Positions 43,044-49,448 of a stretch of DNA of 64,000 bases are shown here, one piece after another. Under the pieces are notes generated by a model. That model did not search any database. It was not told where the DNA came from and was given only the letters and a program-made list of their open reading frames with translations. The stretch's first letter is position 1. Each line of letters begins with the position of its first letter. Source of the DNA: Pseudomonadota bacterium. Lineage in GTDB: Bacteria > Pseudomonadota > Alphaproteobacteria > Sphingomonadales > Sphingomonadaceae. The position numbers were made by a program, and so were the translations under genes. The stretch covers positions 1 to 64,000 of the forward strand of contig JAEXAY010000008.1 of the NCBI GenBank assembly GCA_023457895.1, given 5' to 3'.

Positions 43044-43140
43044 GTCATCGTCATGCTGAACTTGTTTCAGCATCCGTTTCGCCGCTCAGGACCGTGGTTT
43101 GTGCGGCACGATGGACCCTGAAACAAGTTCAGGGTGACGA
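43044..43140. repeat. Inverted repeat with TGAACTTGTTTCAG arms
   Basis: Left arm GTCATGCTGAACTTGTTTCA (about 43049-43069) and right arm ACCCTGAAACAAGTTCAGGG (about 43115-43134) are inverted copies with about 45 bases between; the right end reads GTGACGA. A repeat type common in sphingomonads and other alphaproteobacteria. It fills the gap from ruvA to ruvB. Confidence 0.82.
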
Positions 43141-43164
43141 ACAGTTGGTGGAGAGCCGGCCTTG

Positions 43165-44196
43165 ATGACTGACGCCGACCGCCTCCTCTCCGGCCAGCGC
43201 CGTCCCGAAGATGTGGACGCAGCCCTGCGCCCTAAGAGCCTCGACGAATTTGTCGGGCAACGCGCCGCGCGGGAAAATCTGCGCGTGTTCATCGAGGCCG
43301 CTCGCGGTCGCGGGGATGCGCTCGACCATGTGCTGTTCTTTGGCCCGCCCGGGCTTGGCAAGACCACGCTGGCGCAGATCATCGCGCGCGAGATGGGCGT
43401 TGGCTTTCGCGCTACCTCGGGGCCGGTGATCGCCAAGTCGGGCGACCTCGCCGCGCTGCTCACCAACCTCGAGGATGGCGATGTCCTGTTCATCGACGAA
43501 ATCCACCGGCTCAATCCGGCGGTCGAGGAGGTGCTTTACCCGGCGATGGAGGATCGCGCGCTCGATATCATGATCGGCGAAGGCCCGTCGGCGCGATCGG
43601 TGCGGATCGACCTGCCGAAATTCACCCTCGTCGGCGCGACCACGAGGCAGGGGCTGCTCACCACGCCCTTGCGCGACCGTTTCGGTATTCCGGTGCGCCT
43701 CAATTTCTATACCGTCGAGGAGCTGGAAAGCGTCGTCACCCGCGCCGCGCGGCTGCTCGACCTCGGCATTGCCGAAGACGGCGCGCGCGAAATTGCGCGG
43801 CGCTCGCGCGGCACCCCGCGTATCGCCGGGCGGTTGCTGCGCCGGGTGCGCGACTTTGCCAATGTCGCGGGCGAGGCGGTGGTCCATGCCGAGGTAGCGG
43901 ACAAGGCGCTCAACCGGCTCGAGGTCGATGCGCTCGGGCTCGACGCGATGGACCGGCGCTACCTCACGATGATCGCCGACATCTATCGGGGCGGGCCGGT
44001 GGGCGTCGAAACGCTCGCGGCGGGGCTTTCCGAGCCGCGCGACACGATCGAGGAGGTGATCGAGCCCTATCTCATCCAGCTCGGTCTCATCGCCCGCACC
44101 GCGCGCGGCCGCTGTTTGAACCCGAGCGGGTGGAAGCATCTCGGGCTCAACCCGCCCGCAGGAAGCCAGGACGGGTTGTTCGATCAGGGGAAATAG
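43165..44196 (+). CDS. ruvB: Holliday junction DNA helicase subunit RuvB
   Basis: 343 residues from the ATG at 43165 (a TTG one codon upstream is unlikely). AAA+ motor: Walker A in FFGPPGLGKTTLAQI, Walker B in VLFIDEIHRLNP, sensor 1 in TLVGATTRQGLL, arginine finger region TPLRDRFGI, and the C-terminal winged helix IEPYLIQLGLIARTARGR. It drives branch migration with RuvA. Followed by another repeat before ybgC. Confidence 0.97.
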   Translation: MTDADRLLSGQRRPEDVDAALRPKSLDEFVGQRAARENLRVFIEAARGRGDALDHVLFFGPPGLGKTTLAQIIAREMGVGFRATSGPVIAKSGDLAALLTNLEDGDVLFIDEIHRLNPAVEEVLYPAMEDRALDIMIGEGPSARSVRIDLPKFTLVGATTRQGLLTTPLRDRFGIPVRLNFYTVEELESVVTRAARLLDLGIAEDGAREIARRSRGTPRIAGRLLRRVRDFANVAGEAVVHAEVADKALNRLEVDALGLDAMDRRYLTMIADIYRGGPVGVETLAAGLSEPRDTIEEVIEPYLIQLGLIARTARGRCLNPSGWKHLGLNPPAGSQDGLFDQGK

Positions 44197-44220
44197 TTGC
44201 GGTGCAGGCGATTGCCGTGT

Positions 44221-44305
44221 TCCGCAGCCCTGCGCTTGTCGACGGGCGTGCCGGGACGGGGCGCAACGCGGCAAAGACGTCCTTCGACAAGCTCAGGACT
44301 ACGGA
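44221..44305. repeat. Intergenic inverted repeat, third copy of the TGTCGA-type family
   Basis: Left arm CCGCAGCCCTGCGCTTGTCG (about 44222-44241) and right arm GTCCTTCGACAAGCTCAGGA (about 44279-44298) followed by CTACGGA. It is diverged relative to the copies at 19117 and 38572. It lies between ruvB and the Tol-Pal cluster; the 248-base gap contains no gene I can support. Confidence 0.75.
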
Positions 44306-44444
44306 CATGCGCGGGTAGGGGCTGCGCACACGACGAACCGAGTCATCGCCGCGATCAGCCGAGCGCAGATGCAATGAAGCGTCTTCAATCCATGCTATCC
44401 GGTTGCATCCTTTCCCTTTCTCCCCCTAAAGACACTCGGGCGCC

Positions 44445-44942
44445 ATGACGTCTTTTTCCTCCCCTCCCGCCATGCAGCCGCTTTCCGGGCGGTTCGTGCC
44501 GCGTACCGACGGGGCGGACGGGCTGGCGCATCTGTTTCCGGTGCGCATCTATTATGAGGACACCGACCTTTCCGGCATCGTCTATCACGCCAATTATCTG
44601 CGCTATATGGAGCGCGCGCGATCGGATATGCTGCGCATCGCCGGGATCGACCAGCGCGAGGCGTGGGACAGCGGAGAAGGCACCTATGCGGTCGCCGACC
44701 TGGCGATCAAATATCGCAGTCCGGCGCGGCTCGACGACGAACTCATTGTCGAAAGTGTTGTAATGGCGGTGCGGGGCGCGAGCTGCACGATCCACCAGAC
44801 CATTCGCCGCGCCGCCGACATCCTGACCGAAGCTACGGTCACCGCCGCCTTTCTCACGCCGGAAGGCCGCCCGCGCCGCCAGCCCGCCGATTGGGTGGCG
44901 CGCTTCCACGCCATAATGAACGGAGAACTGATCGCCCCATGA
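44445..44942 (+). CDS. ybgC: Tol-Pal-associated acyl-CoA thioesterase YbgC
   Basis: 165 residues, hotdog thioesterase. FPVRIYYEDTDLSGIVYHANYLRYMERARSD is the YbgC signature with the catalytic Asp in YYEDTD and HANYL. It has an N-terminal extension of about 30 residues compared with E. coli YbgC; a later start is possible, though no better site was found. First gene of the tol cluster; its stop overlaps the tolQ start by 4 bp (ATGA). Thought to act on short-chain acyl-CoA or acyl-ACP near phospholipid synthesis. Confidence 0.94.
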   Translation: MTSFSSPPAMQPLSGRFVPRTDGADGLAHLFPVRIYYEDTDLSGIVYHANYLRYMERARSDMLRIAGIDQREAWDSGEGTYAVADLAIKYRSPARLDDELIVESVVMAVRGASCTIHQTIRRAADILTEATVTAAFLTPEGRPRRQPADWVARFHAIMNGELIAP

Positions 44943-45658
44943 CTGCCAGCCTGATATTCGCGGCCGCAGCCGCAGCCGCCCCGCGCGCGCCCGTCCATGT
45001 CGATCCGCTCAGCCTGTTTCTTCAGGCCGACCCGGTGGTGCAGGCGATCATGATCGGCCTGCTCATCGCCTCGCTGTGGACCTGGTGGGTGATCTTCAGT
45101 TCCGCGATGAAGCTTTCAGCCGCGGACAAGAGCAGCCGCAGCTTCGAAAAGGATTTCTGGGCCGCGCGCGACATTGACGGTTTCTATGAACGCAACGGCA
45201 AGTCGCCGATTCCGGCTGCGCGGGTATTTGCTGCCGGGATCGACGAATGGCGGCGTTCAACCGCGGGCCAGAAGATCGATCGTGATGGCACGCGCGAACG
45301 GCTCTCGACCGCGATGAACGCTGCAACCGCGCAGGAAATCGATACGCTCGCCGACCGGCTCAATATCCTCGCAACCGTGGGGTCGGTCGCGCCGTTCGTC
45401 GGCCTGCTCGGCACTGTTTGGGGAATCATGAACAGCTTTACCGCGATTGCGGCCGAGCAGAACACCAATCTCGCGGTGGTCGCGCCCGGGATTGCCGAGG
45501 CGCTGTTCGCCACCGCGCTGGGACTGTTCGCGGCCATTCCGGCGGTCATCGCCTATAACCGCTTCGGCCATAGCCTCAACAAGCTCGAAGCCCGGCTCAA
45601 CCGCTTTGCCGACGGCTTCCATGCGACGCTGTCGCGCGAACTCGAGGTCACGCCCTGA
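44939..45658 (+). CDS. tolQ: Tol-Pal protein TolQ
   Basis: 239 residues from the ATG at 44939. Inner-membrane stator of the proton-driven Tol motor. First membrane helix near residues 33-55 (AIMIGLLIASLWTWWVIFS), cytoplasmic loop, then GSVAPFVGLLGTVWGIMNSF and FATALGLFAAIPAVIAYN, the ExbB/MotA-like channel segments. Coupled with ybgC upstream (ATGA) and tolR downstream (TGATG). Confidence 0.96.
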   Translation: MTASLIFAAAAAAAPRAPVHVDPLSLFLQADPVVQAIMIGLLIASLWTWWVIFSSAMKLSAADKSSRSFEKDFWAARDIDGFYERNGKSPIPAARVFAAGIDEWRRSTAGQKIDRDGTRERLSTAMNAATAQEIDTLADRLNILATVGSVAPFVGLLGTVWGIMNSFTAIAAEQNTNLAVVAPGIAEALFATALGLFAAIPAVIAYNRFGHSLNKLEARLNRFADGFHATLSRELEVTP

Positions 45659-46113
45659 TGGGCATGGGGGTTCATAACCGCAGCCGCGGCGGCCACCGGT
45701 CGCGCCGCGCGCCGATGGCCGAGATCAACGTCACGCCGATGGTCGACGTGATGCTGGTTCTCCTCATCATCTTCATGGTGGCGGCGCCGATGATGATGGC
45801 GGGCGTACCGGTCGACCTGCCCGACAGCCGCGCTAATGCGCTCGACCAGCAGGAGCAGGAGCCGGTCAGCATCAGCCTTGATGGCGATGGCAACATCTTC
45901 ATCGGCGAAGAACCGATCAGCGCCGCGCTGTTGCCCGATCGCCTCGCCGAGATAGCCACGCTCGCGCCGGGGCAGAAGGAAACCCCGCCGATCATGCTGC
46001 GGGCCGACAAGGCGCTCGATTATGGCCAGGTGATGGCGGTAATGGGCGAGCTCAACCGCGCCGGATTGAACCGCGTTTCGCTGGTCACGACCGGTTCAGC
46101 CGAGGCCCAATAG
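45658..46113 (+). CDS. tolR: Tol-Pal protein TolR
   Basis: 151 residues. Basic N-terminus (HNRSRGGHRSRR), AEINVTPMVDVMLVLLIIFM with the channel Asp in the membrane helix, then a periplasmic ExbD/TolR domain (PVDLPDSRANALDQ and PIMLRADKALDYGQV). It works with TolQ to convert proton flow to TolA movement. The ATG at 45658 overlaps the tolQ stop; a second ATG two codons on is also possible. Confidence 0.96.
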   Translation: MGMGVHNRSRGGHRSRRAPMAEINVTPMVDVMLVLLIIFMVAAPMMMAGVPVDLPDSRANALDQQEQEPVSISLDGDGNIFIGEEPISAALLPDRLAEIATLAPGQKETPPIMLRADKALDYGQVMAVMGELNRAGLNRVSLVTTGSAEAQ

Positions 46114-46122
46114 GACGGCGCG

Positions 46123-47076
46123 ATGGAACGGGCCAACGAACGGCATTGGGACAGGATTGACCGCATCGCGCTGGCGGGGTCGGTCGGCGCCCACGCGCTG
46201 CTGCTTGGCCTGTTGTGGATCGGACTGATGGGGCGCGAGTCCCCCCTGCCGCAGTCGAAGCCGATGACGGTCGAAATTCTTGCCGAAACCGACCTTGAAT
46301 CGACCTCGCCCGATCCCAGCAGCGAGGCCCCGGCCGCGTTCCAGGCACCCGAAAACGTACCGATCGACGACGCGCCTGCAGCAGAACCGCTCGCGCAACC
46401 CGAACCCGTCACCCTGCCCGAGCCCGAACCGGCACCGCCGCTTCCGCCGGTGAAACCGGTAGCACCGCCACCCCGGCCGGTGCAGAAAGTGGCGCCCAAG
46501 CCTCCGGTCGAACGCACGGTTGAACGCGAATTGAAGAAGGCGGTAGTAAAGCCCGCACCCAAGGCAGTGCCGAAAGCCACACCCAAGACAACGCCGAAAG
46601 CACAGCCCAGGCCCGCGCCGGCCAAGACAACGGCCAAGGCGGGAACCGGGAGCGGCAGGGGTACCGCTGCGCGGCCTTCGGGCGACCTTGCGAGCATCGT
46701 CAGCGGCATCGGCAAATCGAAAAGCAACAGCAGTTCGACCGGTGCGCCGGGAGCAAAATCGGCCGCGCAGATCCGCCAGTCGATCACCACCAGCATCAAG
46801 AGCCAGGTCGAAGGCCCCTGGAATCGCTGCCGTGTTACCGGCATCGATGTCGATGCGCTGACCACTATCGTCAAGTTCCGGCTCGACCGCGATGGCAGCC
46901 TCGCCGGTTTCTCCTCGGTCAACACCACCGGCGTCAACGACAGCAATCGCACCCAGCAGGCCCGGCACCAGGAATGCGCCAGGAAGGCGATCCAGCAGGC
47001 CTCGCCCTTTACGGGGCTGGCGCCCGAACATTATAGCTATTGGCAGAATTACGAATTCAAGTTCCAGAAGAGGTAA
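46123..47076 (+). CDS. tolA: Cell envelope protein TolA (TonB-like)
   Basis: 317 residues. One N-terminal membrane helix (LAGSVGAHALLLGLLWIGLM), a long Pro/Glu then Pro/Lys/Ala-rich linker (about residues 65-190) that spans the periplasm, and a C-terminal TonB/TolA-type domain (VEGPWNRCRVTGIDVDALTT with two Cys). It carries force from TolQR to TolB and Pal at the outer membrane. The linker is low complexity and would be missed by similarity search. Confidence 0.93.
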   Translation: MERANERHWDRIDRIALAGSVGAHALLLGLLWIGLMGRESPLPQSKPMTVEILAETDLESTSPDPSSEAPAAFQAPENVPIDDAPAAEPLAQPEPVTLPEPEPAPPLPPVKPVAPPPRPVQKVAPKPPVERTVERELKKAVVKPAPKAVPKATPKTTPKAQPRPAPAKTTAKAGTGSGRGTAARPSGDLASIVSGIGKSKSNSSSTGAPGAKSAAQIRQSITTSIKSQVEGPWNRCRVTGIDVDALTTIVKFRLDRDGSLAGFSSVNTTGVNDSNRTQQARHQECARKAIQQASPFTGLAPEHYSYWQNYEFKFQKR

Positions 47077-47084
47077 TCCGCGCG

Positions 47085-48428
47085 ATGATCCGATCCCTTG
47101 CCCTGCTTCTCGCCGCCAGCACCGCGCTGGCCGTTCCTGCCTTCGCGCAGGACGCCCCGCCGAGCGAAACCGTGATCGGCGAGGCGGACAGGTCCGAACG
47201 CACCGTGATCGCCGTGCCCGCCTTTGCGACGCCCGCCAGCGTCGCAACCAGCGCCGAGGGCGGCAATACCGAGGCGCTCGGCCGCAACATCGCGAATATC
47301 ATCACCGCCAACCTCGAGCGCTCGGGCCTCTACAAGCCGATGGGGCCGGGTCAGGTACGCACGATCAGTTTCGGCGAGGTCGCCGCCCCGCAGTTTGGCG
47401 GGTGGAAGGGCATCGGCGCCGAAGCGCTGGTGCAGGGCTTTGTCCGCGCCAATCCGGACGGCAACCTCACCATCGGCTGCTATCTCTATGACGTCGATCT
47501 CGGCAGCGAACAGGCACGGCAAGGCTTTGTCGTCACCCCCGGCGAATGGCGCCGCGCCGCGCATAAATGTTCGGACATGATCTATTCGCGCCTGTCCGGG
47601 GAATCGCCCTTTTTCGACAGCCGTATCGCCTATATCGCCGAGACCGGCCCCAAGGGGAATCGCAAGAAACAACTTGCGATCATGGATTCGGACGGCGGCA
47701 ATCACCGCTTCCTGACCGCGGGTACCTCGATCGCGCTGACGCCGCGTTTTTCGCCCGATTACCGCTCGATCCTCTACCTCTCCTATGTGCAGAAGCGGCC
47801 GCGCATCTACATCTACGACCTTGCGACCAATCAGCAGAAACTGGTGACCGAAAGCAACAACCCGACCTTCGCCCCGCGCTGGTCGCCTGATGGCAGCACC
47901 ATCCTCTATTCGATGGCGGTCGCAGGTAATACCGACATCTACAGCATCAGCGCGACTGGCGGTACGCCAAGGCGGCTCACCGCCTCGCCCGGCATCGATG
48001 TCGGTGGTAGCTTCTCGCCGGACGGACGCCGGATCGTGTTCGAAAGCGACCGTTCGGGCAAGCAACAGCTATATGTGATGAACGCCGACGGGTCGGACCA
48101 GCAGCGGATCAGCTTTGGGGCAGGCTCCTATGCGACGCCCGAATGGAGCCCGCGCGGTGATCTCATTGCCTTTACCAAAATGGCTGGTAACTTCCGCATC
48201 GGGGTAATGAACCCATCGGGCGGCGGCGAGCGTTTGCTCACCGACAGCTGGCAGGACGAAGCGCCGACCTGGGCACCCAACGGCCGCGTCATCCAGTTCT
48301 TCCGCACCTCGCAGGGCCGCGAGGGCAAGTCGTCGGTGTGGCAGGTCGATGTGACTGGCGTCAATGAACGCAGGCTGCCGACGCCGGTCGAAGGATCTGA
48401 CCCGGCATGGGGGCCGATCCTCAAATAA
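47085..48428 (+). CDS. tolB: Tol-Pal protein TolB
   Basis: 447 residues from the ATG at 47085, nine bases after the tolA stop. Signal peptide MIRSLALLLAASTALAVPAFA, the TolB N-terminal domain (about 35-170), then a six-bladed propeller with repeats such as PTFAPRWSPDGSTILYS, GGSFSPDGRRIVFES and PEWSPRGDLIAFTK. It is the periplasmic partner of Pal, released by TolA. Confidence 0.96.
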   Translation: MIRSLALLLAASTALAVPAFAQDAPPSETVIGEADRSERTVIAVPAFATPASVATSAEGGNTEALGRNIANIITANLERSGLYKPMGPGQVRTISFGEVAAPQFGGWKGIGAEALVQGFVRANPDGNLTIGCYLYDVDLGSEQARQGFVVTPGEWRRAAHKCSDMIYSRLSGESPFFDSRIAYIAETGPKGNRKKQLAIMDSDGGNHRFLTAGTSIALTPRFSPDYRSILYLSYVQKRPRIYIYDLATNQQKLVTESNNPTFAPRWSPDGSTILYSMAVAGNTDIYSISATGGTPRRLTASPGIDVGGSFSPDGRRIVFESDRSGKQQLYVMNADGSDQQRISFGAGSYATPEWSPRGDLIAFTKMAGNFRIGVMNPSGGGERLLTDSWQDEAPTWAPNGRVIQFFRTSQGREGKSSVWQVDVTGVNERRLPTPVEGSDPAWGPILK

Positions 48429-48472
48429 TCGCTTCACGAGCGGGGACAAGAAAGAGAGAGAAGGAGAAAGCC

Positions 48473-48982
48473 ATGAAGAACCTCCACCGTTTCGGCATGA
48501 TCGCCGCCGCTGCGCTGGCGATTACCGCCTGCGCCAAAAAACCCCCTGCCGACATCCCGCCGCCGGCCGGCAGCGACGGCACCGGCACGGCCGACGGCAG
48601 CATCAGCGGCGTTCCGGTCCCCGGCTCGCAAGCGGATTTTGTCGCGAAAATCACTTCGGACCGTATCTTCTTCGATACGGATCAACATGATGTCGACGCG
48701 AGCGACCGCGCCATCCTCGAAAGCCAGGCTGCATGGCTCAGGCAATATCCCAATGTGCGGGTAACAGTCGAAGGCCATGCCGACGAGCGCGGTACCCGAG
48801 ACTACAACCTCGCGCTCGGCGAACGCCGCGCCAACGCGGCGAAAAATTATCTCGCCACACTCGGCGTCGACCCGTCGCGGATCACCACCGTGTCCTACGG
48901 CAAGGAACGCCCCGAAGCGCTTGGTTCTGACCCGGCCAGCTGGGCACGGAACCGCCGCGCGGTTACGGTGACCGTGCAGTAA
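48473..48982 (+). CDS. pal: Peptidoglycan-associated lipoprotein Pal
   Basis: 169 residues from the ATG at 48473, with AAGGAGAAAG before it. Lipobox LAITAC (Cys20), a short Pro/Gly linker and an OmpA-like peptidoglycan-binding domain: DRIFFDTDQHDVDASD, VEGHADERGTRDYNLALGER with the diaminopimelate-binding Asp and Arg. It tethers the outer membrane to the wall in constriction. A terminator follows; the cpoB/ybgF gene often found next is absent here. Confidence 0.97.
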   Translation: MKNLHRFGMIAAAALAITACAKKPPADIPPPAGSDGTGTADGSISGVPVPGSQADFVAKITSDRIFFDTDQHDVDASDRAILESQAAWLRQYPNVRVTVEGHADERGTRDYNLALGERRANAAKNYLATLGVDPSRITTVSYGKERPEALGSDPASWARNRRAVTVTVQ

Positions 48983-49026
48983 GCGGGAATTCCTCTCCCC
49001 TGTGCGGGAGGTTGCCAGACAAAAAA

Positions 49027-49056
49027 GGCTGCGCTCCATCTGGAACGCAGCCTTTA
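49027..49056. terminator. Terminator at the end of the tol-pal cluster
   Basis: Stem GGCTGCG (49027-49033) and CGCAGCC (49046-49052) with a 12-base loop, then TTTATTTT; an A run (49021-49026) on the other side makes it bidirectional, serving the small opposing gene as well. Confidence 0.83.
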
Positions 49057-49080
49057 TTTTGGCGATCTATCGCGGCTGGC

Positions 49081-49383
49081 TTACGCCTGACGCGTACCCG
49101 TCATCGGGAAGTTGCCGAACGCGCCGGCAGCAACCGAGCCGGTGATGGTGTCGCCATCGACCGTCGCCGTGCCTTCGAGCTTCATCGGCATCGGCACCTT
49201 CATGTCCATCTTCCAGGTGATGGTGTTGCCGTCGATCTTGCCGTCGTAAAGGTCCATCGCACCCATCGCGCCTTCGTTGCGGCCCGTAAAGGTGTCGCCG
49301 TCGACGGTGATGGTAAGAACCGACTTCTGGTCACCCATCGGCGTCTTGGTGACGCAATCATAGCTTCCTGCAACATTCGACAT
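49081..49383 (-). CDS. Small beta-rich protein of unknown function
   Basis: 100 residues from the ATG at 49383 (MSNVAGSYDCVTKTPMGDQK), with AGGAG ten bases upstream; a TTG two codons earlier is also possible. It reads as alternating beta strands with many Gly, Asp and Thr (TITVDGDTFTGRNEG, GKIDGNTITWKMDM, GTATVDGDTITGSV), like a small beta-barrel or sandwich. There is no signal peptide, only one Cys, and no family that I can name. It lies between the tol-pal terminator and the M16 protease. Confidence 0.78.
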   Translation of the reverse strand: MSNVAGSYDCVTKTPMGDQKSVLTITVDGDTFTGRNEGAMGAMDLYDGKIDGNTITWKMDMKVPMPMKLEGTATVDGDTITGSVAAGAFGNFPMTGTRQA

Positions 49384-49448
49384 AATCAAAGCTCTCCTGT
49401 TCTTTCGTTCAATCTGCGAATCACACCTGCAGCGCGCGGATCACCGCT

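Noticed and set aside
41704..44305. CRISPR-like repeat array
   Set aside because: The repeats differ from one another, are palindromic, irregularly spaced and separated by whole genes.
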